Source: an uncultured Sulfitobacter sp. (GTDB lineage: Bacteria; Pseudomonadota; Alphaproteobacteria; Rhodobacterales; Rhodobacteraceae). Taken from it: DNA of 64,000 nucleotides. Positions within the stretch are counted from its first letter, which is position 1. Each line of letters begins with the position of its first letter. The notes beneath the pieces are model-generated. The model saw nothing but the letters and a program-made list of their open reading frames with translations, ran no database searches and had not been told where the DNA came from. The DNA lies in contig NZ_CANMQD010000004.1 of assembly GCF_947499945.1 (NCBI RefSeq), positions 62,001 to 126,000 of the forward strand, written 5' to 3'. Of this stretch, positions 56,587-64,000 are shown one piece after another. The translations under genes and the position numbers were made by a program.

Positions 56587-57754
56587 GAAACGGTTTTCCC
56601 TCTTACTCCTTTCTAAGCTGGCATTGGTGCTGGCGTTGTCAAGCGGTGCAGCGCACGCACACGAAGTTGTGCCAACGATTGCAGACTTGACCGTGACGGA
56701 GGGGCAAGCCGAGCTTAACCTGCGCATCAACCTCGAAGCCTTCATCGCTGGCGTTGATCTCGATACCGTTGAGGACACCAATGATGCACCCCAAGCGCAG
56801 GATTACGACGCTCTGCGCGCCTTGTCAGCGGAGGCATTGGCTGCCCGCGCACCCGAATTGCTGGACGGATGGAACGCCTTGCCTGTGCTGAGCGTGGATG
56901 GGGTGCCGGTTTCTCTTGAGAGCGTTAATGTGATGGTGCCGTCAGATGTAGATATTGAACTGCCGCGCATTGCTGAATGGACGCTGACAGCGGATATGCC
57001 TACCGGATCTACTGTCACAATGGCATGGCCCGAAGGTAGCGGCGATCTGGTTTTGCGCCAGCAAGGAGTCGATGAGCCGTTTACAGGTCTTATCTCGGGC
57101 GGCAGTTCCAGCCCTGCAATTGCCCTGAGTGGCGGGGATCAGGCCGGAGGGTGGCAAACATTTGCGGGCTATATCCCTGTTGGTTTTGACCACATTCTTC
57201 CAAAAGGGCTCGACCATATCCTGTTCGTTCTGGGACTTTTCTTTCTTTCGATCCATCTCCGTCCGCTGATCTGGCAAGTTACTGCTTTCACACTCGCCCA
57301 CACGGTCACACTTGCGCTCGGAGCGATGGGACTGGTGAATGTTCCAGGCAGTATCGTCGAGCCGCTGATCGCCGCTTCGATTGTCTATGTCGCGGTTGAG
57401 AATATCTTTGCCCGTGGCCTGACCAAGTGGCGCCCGGCGGTGATCTTCGGATTTGGCCTTTTGCACGGTCTCGGTTTTGCATCGGTGCTGGGTGAATTTG
57501 GTCTGCCCGAGGATCAGTTCATTCCCGCGCTCATCGGGTTCAATGTCGGTGTTGAGCTGGGTCAGCTCACCGTAATCGCATTGGCCTTTGGCCTGATTTG
57601 GTTAGGGGTAATGGCCGCGCGGCGCGCAGCTTTTGAGGGGGTTGAGGAAATGGTTACCGAATATCCCGTCATGTTTCGCGCCCTGTCTGTGACAGGGTCG
57701 CTCATCATTGCACTGATCGGTATCTATTGGGTCATCGAGCGGACGCTTCTGTAA
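56585..57754 (+). CDS. HupE/UreJ-family membrane protein with periplasmic domain
   Basis: A 389-residue membrane protein. A signal peptide (residues 1-25, ending AHA) is followed by a periplasmic domain to about 195, then about six helices. The HupE/UreJ metal signature HILPKGLDHILF near residue 202, AHTVTLALG and FGLLHGLGFA, with GVELGQ, are all present. Relatives carry nickel or cobalt. AGGTAA lies upstream in the DUF4198 reading frame. The gene diverges from the DUF4198 gene at a shared CATG, and the ThiE-like gene lies convergent, four bases from the stop. Confidence 0.85.
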   Translation: MKRFSLLLLSKLALVLALSSGAAHAHEVVPTIADLTVTEGQAELNLRINLEAFIAGVDLDTVEDTNDAPQAQDYDALRALSAEALAARAPELLDGWNALPVLSVDGVPVSLESVNVMVPSDVDIELPRIAEWTLTADMPTGSTVTMAWPEGSGDLVLRQQGVDEPFTGLISGGSSSPAIALSGGDQAGGWQTFAGYIPVGFDHILPKGLDHILFVLGLFFLSIHLRPLIWQVTAFTLAHTVTLALGAMGLVNVPGSIVEPLIAASIVYVAVENIFARGLTKWRPAVIFGFGLLHGLGFASVLGEFGLPEDQFIPALIGFNVGVELGQLTVIALAFGLIWLGVMAARRAAFEGVEEMVTEYPVMFRALSVTGSLIIALIGIYWVIERTLL

Positions 57755-57758
57755 GCGT

Positions 57759-58382
57759 CTATCCGATAGCGGACCAAAGTGTGGTCAGGGCGGCGACCGG
57801 ATCGTCCTGACCCCAAATCTCGTCCCCGATACCAAAGAAGTCGGTCATTGGCGCAAGTTTTGCAATCATGGCGGTGTCAAGCTGGCCCTCGGCCACGCAG
57901 GGCACTTCGATCACTTCGGACCACCACTTGAACATATCCAGTTCGGCAATCTCACCGTCATAAAGGGCGGTTGCCTGTACCGGACCAAATGCCACATAGT
58001 CAGCACCCGCTTCGCCAGCGCTCATTCCATCATGGCGCGAGCCTGCGCAGAAACTGCCCACAATGGCATCAGGGCCAAGCACTTTGCGTGCATGGCGCAC
58101 GGACCGCGCCGCATCCGACAAATGCACACCATCAAGGCCAAGGCGTTCGGCAAGCAGTGTGTGATCCGAAATCACGAGCGCGACCTCGCGGGCGTCCGTT
58201 ACCACACGCAGGGTATCGGCGGCACGTGACAGAACATCCTCGTCCTTGCTCGACAGGGCAAGGCGCACACAGGCGGCAGGATGCGCGTCCAAAACCCGTG
58301 CGAGCGTGTCGGTATAGGTGGTCAGGTCCAACTCAGGTGGCGTGATAAGGTAAAGCTGTGGCTGCTCTGGGGCGTTTGACAT
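57759..58382 (-). CDS. Thiamine-phosphate synthase-like protein
   Basis: A 207-residue ThiE/TenI-like TIM barrel. The family sites are diverged: GVHLSD replaces GVHLGQED, and YVAFGPVQATALYDGE stands where ThiE has the GPIFPT segment. It may be a thiamine-phosphate synthase or a TenI-like protein of other function. ATG at 58382 is preferred; the frame extends upstream but the extension overlaps trmJ's promoter. The gene is divergent from trmJ. Confidence 0.75.
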   Translation of the reverse strand: MSNAPEQPQLYLITPPELDLTTYTDTLARVLDAHPAACVRLALSSKDEDVLSRAADTLRVVTDAREVALVISDHTLLAERLGLDGVHLSDAARSVRHARKVLGPDAIVGSFCAGSRHDGMSAGEAGADYVAFGPVQATALYDGEIAELDMFKWWSEVIEVPCVAEGQLDTAMIAKLAPMTDFFGIGDEIWGQDDPVAALTTLWSAIG

Positions 58383-58502
58383 GATGTGCGATCCTTGCTG
58401 TGCGTGGCTGTGGCAATAGCGCAAACGCAGTTGGGATGGAAACTCTATTCCGCAGGGTCGCATCATATTGGCAAGGGCAGGGGCGTGGGGTAACAGGATG
58501 GT

Positions 58503-59249
58503 ATGACAGTTGAACACCCCTCCGCCCCGAGCTTTGTCCTTGTACGCCCGCAAATGGGCGAAAATATTGGCGCTGCCGCCCGTGCAATGCTGAATTTCGG
58601 CCTTGATCACATGCGCATAGTCGCCCCGCGCGACGGCTGGCCCAATCCCGCAGCAGTCGCCATGGCATCAGGAGCAGGGCGTGTATTGGACGCGGCACGG
58701 CTCTCGCCCGATCTGCCGCATGCTTTGGCCGATTGCAGCTTTGTCTTTGCCACCACGGCACGAGACCGGGATATGAGCAAGCCCGTTTATACGCCAGAGG
58801 CCGCGATGCAGCTTGCCGCGCAAAAAATCGGAAGCGGGGAGCGGGTGGCCGTGTTGTTTGGACCGGAACGGGCAGGGCTGGAGAATGATGATATCAGCCG
58901 TGCCAATGCGATTGTTTCAGTGCCGGTGAACCCCGAATTTGCCTCTCTCAACCTTGCGCAATGCGTATTGCTTATGGGGTATGAATGGATGCGCCTGCAA
59001 AGCGATCAGGTGCCCGTTGCAGAGGGTCTGGCGGGAACCGACTGGGCCGACAATTCCGAAATTGAGCATCTGGCCAAGCATTATGAGGAGCGAATGGAGG
59101 AGGCAGGTTTCTTTTTTCCCGAGCATAAAGCCGCCTCGATGAAGACAAACCTGCGTAACATGTGGAGCCGCCTGCCGCTGACCCGTGCAGATGTGCAAAT
59201 CTTCCACGGCACCTTGCGGCAGATGGTCCGATGGAAGGAACGCGGCTAG
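58503..59249 (+). CDS. trmJ: tRNA (cytidine/uridine-2'-O)-methyltransferase TrmJ-type
   Basis: A 248-residue SPOUT methyltransferase that 2'-O-methylates tRNA position 32. The knot motifs appear in order: QMGENIGAAARAMLNFG, LFGPERAGLENDDI and SLNLAQCVLLMGYEWMR. The C-terminal helical extension (HKAASMKTNLRNMWSRLPLTRADVQIFHGTLRQM) is typical of TrmJ. It lies 55 bases before ctaA. Confidence 0.93.
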   Translation: MTVEHPSAPSFVLVRPQMGENIGAAARAMLNFGLDHMRIVAPRDGWPNPAAVAMASGAGRVLDAARLSPDLPHALADCSFVFATTARDRDMSKPVYTPEAAMQLAAQKIGSGERVAVLFGPERAGLENDDISRANAIVSVPVNPEFASLNLAQCVLLMGYEWMRLQSDQVPVAEGLAGTDWADNSEIEHLAKHYEERMEEAGFFFPEHKAASMKTNLRNMWSRLPLTRADVQIFHGTLRQMVRWKERG

Positions 59250-59304
59250 ACCCTGCTGCTTCAAAGGATTACGTCACAGAAGACAAAAGACGATGGAGAC
59301 TACT

Positions 59305-60456
59305 ATGGCCACAAATCGCAAGTTATTCGAAGACGTAGGCGCCACCACGGCAAAGCCTGTCGCCGCTACAGGGGTGATTGACGCAGGCCGGAAGGGCGCG
59401 CGCATATCAATTCGAAACTGGCTTATCTCGCTGTTTGCACTGGTGTTTTTGATGATCCTCGTAGGAGGTGCCACGCGTCTGACCGACAGTGGCCTGAGCA
59501 TTACCGAATGGCGTCCGCTGACGGGATCAATCCCGCCGCTAAACGCCGCCGACTGGGCTTCCGAGTTCGCGAAATACCAAGAGATAGACGAATTTCGATT
59601 GCAAAACAGCTGGATGACTCTGGCGGATTTTAAAGTCATCTATTGGTGGGAATGGGGTCACAGACAGCTGGGCCGCGTAATCGGCCTTGTCTGGGCCATC
59701 GGCTTCTTCTGGTTCCTGCTCCGCCGTCAGATCCCCACGGGCTACACGCCGCGCTTGCTGCTCTTGGGTGGCTTGGGCGGTTTACAGGGCGCGATTGGCT
59801 GGTGGATGGTCTCTTCTGGTGTAACTGTTGGCGAGGCCACCACTGACGTCCATTCCGCACGCCTTGCCACGCATCTGGGGCTGGCATTTATCATCATGGG
59901 CTTCATCACATGGTTTGCCCTTCACCTCGGACGGCCCGAGCGCGACCTGATGCAAGCGCGCCGCGCGAAGGAAGCAAAGCTTTACGGTTTGAGTACAGGT
60001 CTGCTGCACTTTACCTTCCTGCAAATCATCATCGGCGCATTGGTGGCGGGCATTGATGCGGGCCGCACGTACATCGATTGGCCTCTTATGGCGGGTCAGT
60101 TTTTTCCGCCTCAAGCCTTTGTGCTTGAACCCTTCATGATCAACTTTATCGAAAACCCTGGTCTGGTACAGTTTATCCACCGCATGACGGGGTATGCCTT
60201 GTTCGCTTTTGCCATTGTTGTTTGGCTCAAAGGGCGCAAATCGGCACATGAAAAGACGCGCCGCGCCTTCAATCTTGCGTTTGTTGCCATCACGGCGCAA
60301 GTCATTCTGGGCATCACGACAGTCATGGTGGCCGCGATCATGCCCGTGGCCCTTGCGCATCAAGGCTTGGCCGTGTTGTGCTTTGTCCTGATCTTGCGGG
60401 CACGCCACTTGTCCCTTTACCCCATCGCGACTTCGCTCAGAGGAGCCACCACATGA
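59305..60456 (+). CDS. ctaA: Heme A synthase
   Basis: A 383-residue inner-membrane enzyme (COX15/CtaA, long alphaproteobacterial form) that converts heme O to heme A for cytochrome c oxidase. Eight helices are predicted. The first helix ends in VGGATRLTDSGLSITEW, and heme-binding histidines are in EWGHRQLGR, HSARLATHLGLAF, QFIHRMTGYAL and ALAHQG. ATG at 59305 has GGAG upstream; ATG at 59293 is an alternative. The M32 peptidase gene overlaps the stop by four bases. Confidence 0.95.
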   Translation: MATNRKLFEDVGATTAKPVAATGVIDAGRKGARISIRNWLISLFALVFLMILVGGATRLTDSGLSITEWRPLTGSIPPLNAADWASEFAKYQEIDEFRLQNSWMTLADFKVIYWWEWGHRQLGRVIGLVWAIGFFWFLLRRQIPTGYTPRLLLLGGLGGLQGAIGWWMVSSGVTVGEATTDVHSARLATHLGLAFIIMGFITWFALHLGRPERDLMQARRAKEAKLYGLSTGLLHFTFLQIIIGALVAGIDAGRTYIDWPLMAGQFFPPQAFVLEPFMINFIENPGLVQFIHRMTGYALFAFAIVVWLKGRKSAHEKTRRAFNLAFVAITAQVILGITTVMVAAIMPVALAHQGLAVLCFVLILRARHLSLYPIATSLRGATT

Positions 60457-61928
60457 CCGCCTATGATGACCTGATGGAATTCACCCGTGATACCCAAGCG
60501 TTAGGGCAAGTCGCAGGGCGGCTTGGCTGGGACCAAGAAACCATGATGCCACGTGGAGCTGCCCCGCAAAGGGCGGAGGAAATGGCCGCGATGGAGTCTG
60601 CGCTGCATGCGCGGCGCATTGATCCTAAAGTGGGCGATTGGCTGTCAGCAATTGATGATGAGACGCTGGACACCGTGGGCCAAGCCAACATGCGCCACAT
60701 ACGCCGCAGTTTCGAGCGCACGAACAAAGTGCCAGCAGCCCTTGCTACCAAGCTCGCCAAAGTGACTTCCGCCGCTCAGGGCATCTGGGCCGAAGCACGC
60801 GCCGCAGATGATTTCAAAGCTTTCGCGCCCACATTGGCCGAGGTGATCATGCTCAAGCGCGAAGAAGGCCAAGCGTTGGCCGCAGGTGGCGATGTCTATG
60901 ACGCCATGCTGGAGGATTATGAGCCGGGGACAACTGGCGCTAATCTGGAAGCAATGTTCGGCTCCATGCGGCCTGTTTTGTCAGAGTTGCGCGCCGCTGT
61001 GCGGGAGGCAGCGCCTGTAGCGCCTCTGACCGGGGACTTTGACGAAGGCGCGCAAATGAAACTGACGCGCCAGCTTGCCAAGGGGTTCGGCTATGACATG
61101 ACACGGGGCCGTGTCGACAAGGCCGTGCATCCGTTCTCAAGCGGTTCTGGATTGGACGTGCGCATCACAACGCGCACAAATGTCAAAGACCCGTTTAACT
61201 GTTTCTATTCAACAATTCATGAGGTTGGCCACGCCACTTATGAGCAGAACATCCATCTCAATCACCTGCTGACCCCGCTGGGGAATGGCGTGAGTATGGG
61301 TGTGCACGAAAGCCAAAGCCGTATCTACGAAAACCAGATCGGCCGCAGCCGCGCTTTCACAGGCTGGCTCTTTGGTCAGATGAAAGATGCCTTTGGTGAT
61401 TTCGGCGTGAAGGATGAAGAGGCGTTTTATGCCACGGTGAACCGTGTCGGTGATGGCTTCATCCGCACAGAAGCGGACGAGTTGCAGTACAACCTCCATG
61501 TCTTGCTACGCTTTGATCTTGAACGCGCTTTGATGGCCGGCGATTTGCAGGTGAGCGAGCTTGAGGGCGCGTGGAACGACCGCTTTGAGGCGGACTTTGG
61601 CTATGCCGTCGATAAACCGTCAAACGGCGTGTTACAGGATGTTCATTGGTCCGTGGGCCTGTTCGGGTATTTTCCGACGTACAGCTTGGGCAACGTTTAT
61701 GCGGGCTGTCTGAACGAGGCGATGCGCAAAGCGGTGCCGGATCTGGATGCGAACTTGGCCAAGGGGGATACCTCGGCGGCGACAGCATGGCTGCGCGATA
61801 ATGTGCAAACCCATGGCGGACTATATGAGCCGCGTGAGGTGATTGAACGCGCGGCAGGTGTCGCGCCGAGCGAGGCACCGCTGTTGGCATATCTCAAAAA
61901 GAAATTCAGCGATATTTATGATCTTTAA
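60453..61928 (+). CDS. Carboxypeptidase M32 (thermostable carboxypeptidase 1 type)
   Basis: A 491-residue zinc metallopeptidase that removes C-terminal residues. The zinc site is HEVGH at residues 256-260 (STIHEVGHATYEQ). Family segments LGWDQETMMPRGAAPQRAEEMA near residue 24 and GVHESQSRIYENQIGRSRAF after the zinc motif are present. Its ATG overlaps the ctaA stop (ATGA), so translation is coupled. Confidence 0.94.
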   Translation: MTAYDDLMEFTRDTQALGQVAGRLGWDQETMMPRGAAPQRAEEMAAMESALHARRIDPKVGDWLSAIDDETLDTVGQANMRHIRRSFERTNKVPAALATKLAKVTSAAQGIWAEARAADDFKAFAPTLAEVIMLKREEGQALAAGGDVYDAMLEDYEPGTTGANLEAMFGSMRPVLSELRAAVREAAPVAPLTGDFDEGAQMKLTRQLAKGFGYDMTRGRVDKAVHPFSSGSGLDVRITTRTNVKDPFNCFYSTIHEVGHATYEQNIHLNHLLTPLGNGVSMGVHESQSRIYENQIGRSRAFTGWLFGQMKDAFGDFGVKDEEAFYATVNRVGDGFIRTEADELQYNLHVLLRFDLERALMAGDLQVSELEGAWNDRFEADFGYAVDKPSNGVLQDVHWSVGLFGYFPTYSLGNVYAGCLNEAMRKAVPDLDANLAKGDTSAATAWLRDNVQTHGGLYEPREVIERAAGVAPSEAPLLAYLKKKFSDIYDL

Positions 61929-61946
61929 CATGCGCCTTACAAATAG

Positions 61947-62273
61947 ATGCCCAACGAGGCTCTCTCCCCCGAATGGATAGTGATCCGGACCCTCGAAGCC
62001 GAAGATAAACGACAGAACGTCGAAATCTGCGTTAGCCCTGACGGTTCTTTGTTTCGCTACTATCTTATTGGTTGGATAGGCATGTGCGAGAGCGACTTCG
62101 TATTTTACACTGACGGGGGGTATTGGTCCCGTGCGGAAATGTCCGGATATTACGACAGCGGCAAAGCATGCGAAGATGCTCCGCGGTCGGCTTTTCTGCT
62201 GGTTGAGGTAAGTAGAGCTCCCAGTACCAACATTCATACAAACTCTGACACAAAAAAAGCCGCCTCAGGTTGA
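61947..62273 (+). CDS. Small protein of unknown function
   Basis: A 108-residue unrecognised protein, rich in aromatic and acidic residues (YYLIGWIGMCESDFVFYTDGGYW about residues 38-60). There is no signal peptide or long membrane helix. No ribosome-binding site is visible before the ATG at 61947, so the start is uncertain. The last codons (KKAASG) run into the terminator stem, so the C-terminal tail is encoded by a terminator, which suggests frame erosion or a recent extension. It follows the M32 gene by 18 bases. Confidence 0.5.
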   Translation: MPNEALSPEWIVIRTLEAEDKRQNVEICVSPDGSLFRYYLIGWIGMCESDFVFYTDGGYWSRAEMSGYYDSGKACEDAPRSAFLLVEVSRAPSTNIHTNSDTKKAASG

Positions 62274-62286
62274 AGCGGCTTTTTTA
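62254..62286. terminator. Bidirectional terminator between the small ORF and gyrA
   Basis: AGCCGC pairs with GCGGCT across an 11-base loop, flanked by A-rich sequence (62253-62259) on one side and TTTTTT (62281-62286) on the other. It can end transcripts from either direction, including gyrA. Confidence 0.85.
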
Positions 62287-62304
62287 TTATTTTTAATGAG
62301 AGGC

Positions 62305-64000
62305 TTACTCGGCGTCGCTAATGTCACCAGCGTCTTCGCCCTCGGCCTCGTCCCCTTGATCCGCAATCCAAGCCACAGACACGACAACTTCGTTCTTGCC
62401 AGTATCAAAGACCTTCACACCACCTGCGGAGCGTGAGCGGAAGGAAATACCTTCAACCGGCACGCGGATCGACTGACCCTTGGAGGTGGCGAGCATGATC
62501 TGATCGTCCATCTCCACAGGGAAGGAGGCCACGATCTCGCCGCCGCGCATTGCTTTGTCCATTGCTGTGACACCCATCCCGCCACGTCCGCGCAGGGGAT
62601 AGTCGTGGCTTGAGCTAAGCTTACCCGCGCCGCCTGCTGTAATGGTGAGGATCAGATTTTCGGCTGCGGACATCTCGACGTAACGCTCGTTCGAGAAGTT
62701 TGGATCAGCGGGGGCTGTTTCTTCGTCATCCTCGGACACTTCATCAGCAAGTCCTGCCATAGCACGGCGCATCTTGAGGTAGGCCGTCCGCTCCTCGGAA
62801 GAGGCGTCGAAGTGACGAATGATCGACATGGAAACAACCTTGTCATCGCCAGAAAGTTTGATGCCACGTACACCAACCGAATTGCGGCTGTTGAACACCC
62901 GCACGTCTGTCGCACGGAAGCGGATCGCGCGGCCAGAGTTTGTCGTAAGCATGACATCGTCGTCATTGCTGGCAATACGCGCATTGATCAGCGTCGTGCC
63001 TTCATGTTCATCCTCGAATTTCATTGCGATCTTGCCGTTACGCATGACGTTGGTGAAATCAGAGAGTTTGTTGCGGCGCACTGTACCTGCGGAAGTGGCA
63101 AACACCACTTGCAAGTCATCCCATTCCTTCTCGTCTCGGTCCACTGGCATGATCGCTGCTATGGAAACACCAACAGGGATTGGCAGAATGTTAACGATCG
63201 CCTTGCCCTTGGCCGTGCGGCTGCCCTGTGGCAGGCGCCATGTCTTGAGCTTGTAGACCATGCCGTCCGTCGTGAAGAACAACAGTTGCGTATGCGTATT
63301 TGCGACAAAGAGGGTGGTGACAACATCCTCTTCTTTGGTGGCCATGCCGGACACACCTTTGCCGCCGCGGCGTTGACTGCGGAAATCGGCAAGTGGCGTG
63401 CGTTTTATATAGCCGCCCGAGGTGACAGTTACGACCATATCGGCGCTCTCGATCAGGTCTTCGTCTTCCATGTCGCCAGACCAGTCGACAATCTGGGTCC
63501 GACGCGGCACTGCAAATAGCTCGCGGGTTTCTGCCAACTCGTCGCGGATGATCGACATGATACGGTCGCGTGATCCAAGGATCTCGAGGTATTCCTTGAT
63601 CTTGCTTGCCAGTTCTTCCAACTCGGTTGTTACTTCGTTCACGCCAATCTGGGTCAGACGTTGCAGGCGAAGTTCCAGAATGGCGCGGGCCTGAATTTCC
63701 GACAAATTATAGGTGCCATCAGAATTTGCGGTATGCGTGGGATCGTCGATCAACGCGATATAGGGCAAAATGTCTTCGGCAGGCCAGCGCCGGGTCATCA
63801 GCTTTTCGCGTGCCTCGGCAGCGTCAGCAGAAGAGCGGATGGTGGCGACAATCTCGTCGATGTTGGTGACGGCCACAGCCAGACCGCACAGGATGTGGGA
63901 CCGCTCACGCGCTTTGCGCAGCAGATGTGCCGTGCGACGAGCGACAACTTCCTCACGGAAGTCGATAAAGCAGGTGAGGAAACGTCTCAGGGTCAGCGTT
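62305..64000 (-). CDS. gyrA: DNA gyrase subunit A, C-terminal part
   Basis: About 564 residues of the C-terminal portion of GyrA; the N-terminal part with the catalytic Tyr lies beyond the right edge. The upstream part is the end of the cleavage core (FIDFREEVVARRTAHLLRKARERSHILCG). The C-terminal beta-pinwheel follows, with the GyrA box QRRGGKGV that is essential for wrapping DNA. It ends in an acidic tail (DEAEGEDAGDISDAE). The frame is open to the window edge, so the methionine at 63876 is internal. Confidence 0.95.
   Translation of the reverse strand, partial: TLTLRRFLTCFIDFREEVVARRTAHLLRKARERSHILCGLAVAVTNIDEIVATIRSSADAAEAREKLMTRRWPAEDILPYIALIDDPTHTANSDGTYNLSEIQARAILELRLQRLTQIGVNEVTTELEELASKIKEYLEILGSRDRIMSIIRDELAETRELFAVPRRTQIVDWSGDMEDEDLIESADMVVTVTSGGYIKRTPLADFRSQRRGGKGVSGMATKEEDVVTTLFVANTHTQLLFFTTDGMVYKLKTWRLPQGSRTAKGKAIVNILPIPVGVSIAAIMPVDRDEKEWDDLQVVFATSAGTVRRNKLSDFTNVMRNGKIAMKFEDEHEGTTLINARIASNDDDVMLTTNSGRAIRFRATDVRVFNSRNSVGVRGIKLSGDDKVVSMSIIRHFDASSEERTAYLKMRRAMAGLADEVSEDDEETAPADPNFSNERYVEMSAAENLILTITAGGAGKLSSSHDYPLRGRGGMGVTAMDKAMRGGEIVASFPVEMDDQIMLATSKGQSIRVPVEGISFRSRSAGGVKVFDTGKNEVVVSVAWIADQGDEAEGEDAGDISDAE

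Overview
The window reads as chromosomal core DNA of an alphaproteobacterium of the Rhodobacteraceae (Roseobacter-type marine lineage). The grounds are the dusB-ntrB-ntrC-ntrY-ntrX-trkA-trkH-hfq-hflX block, the fused ispDF gene, DUF6477 and DUF6456 proteins side by side, NtrC and NtrX without a sigma-54 contact loop, and a HemB with no zinc cysteines. The genus cannot be fixed by reading alone. I see no rRNA, tRNA, CRISPR array, IS element, phage or integrase gene. Genes are tightly packed, and no stretch above about 300 bases lacks a feature.

Layout. 1-1571 (+): the end of rpsI with its terminator, a small unknown gene and a luciferase-like monooxygenase. 1697-9705 (-): guaA, two EamA transporters, a P-loop ATPase, metA, an alpha/beta hydrolase, ppk2, a TetR regulator and a small membrane protein, several overlapping. 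9835-16720: a possible 30-codon ORF leading into an MttB-family methyltransferase, the DUF6477/DUF6456 divergent pair, lipA, hpt, a Coq10/RatA-like protein and a PrpD-family protein. 16773-20173 (-): amt, cinA, pgpA and ispDF. 20360-32748 (+): nitrogen two-component systems, K+ uptake, Hfq and HflX. 32752-39654: a pseudouridine synthase, a penicillin-acylase-like hydrolase, a beta-hydroxyacid dehydrogenase-like enzyme, a SYLF lipoprotein, trmL, hemB and a family membrane protein. 39688-49085: mfd, a Bcr/CflA pump, a nucleotidyltransferase, a FrnE/DsbA protein, an acyl-CoA ligase with a divergent XRE-cupin regulator, and an arsC-aquaporin pair. 49136-64000: an orphan solute-binding protein, a candidate small RNA, bdhA-patatin (polyhydroxybutyrate use), DUF502, psuKG, a DUF4198/HupE divergent pair (putative Ni/Co uptake), a ThiE-like protein, trmJ, ctaA, an M32 carboxypeptidase, a small unknown protein and the 3' part of gyrA.

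Functional themes. Nitrogen control (amt, ntrBC, ntrYX) sits close together, and one 7-bp motif is shared by the amt upstream region and a palindrome before dusB-ntrBC. Corrinoid-linked methyl transfer, putative Ni/Co import, arsenate detoxification, polyphosphate kinase and PHB use fit a nutrient-limited marine heterotroph.

The most notable items not explained by ordinary genes are: a short RNA unit at about 51037-51148 with promoter, two hairpins and a terminator; a 30-codon ORF ending one base before mttB; a hairpin abutting the lipA start codon; an apparently leaderless XRE regulator gene; and two divergent secreted-protein genes whose start codons share one CATG.
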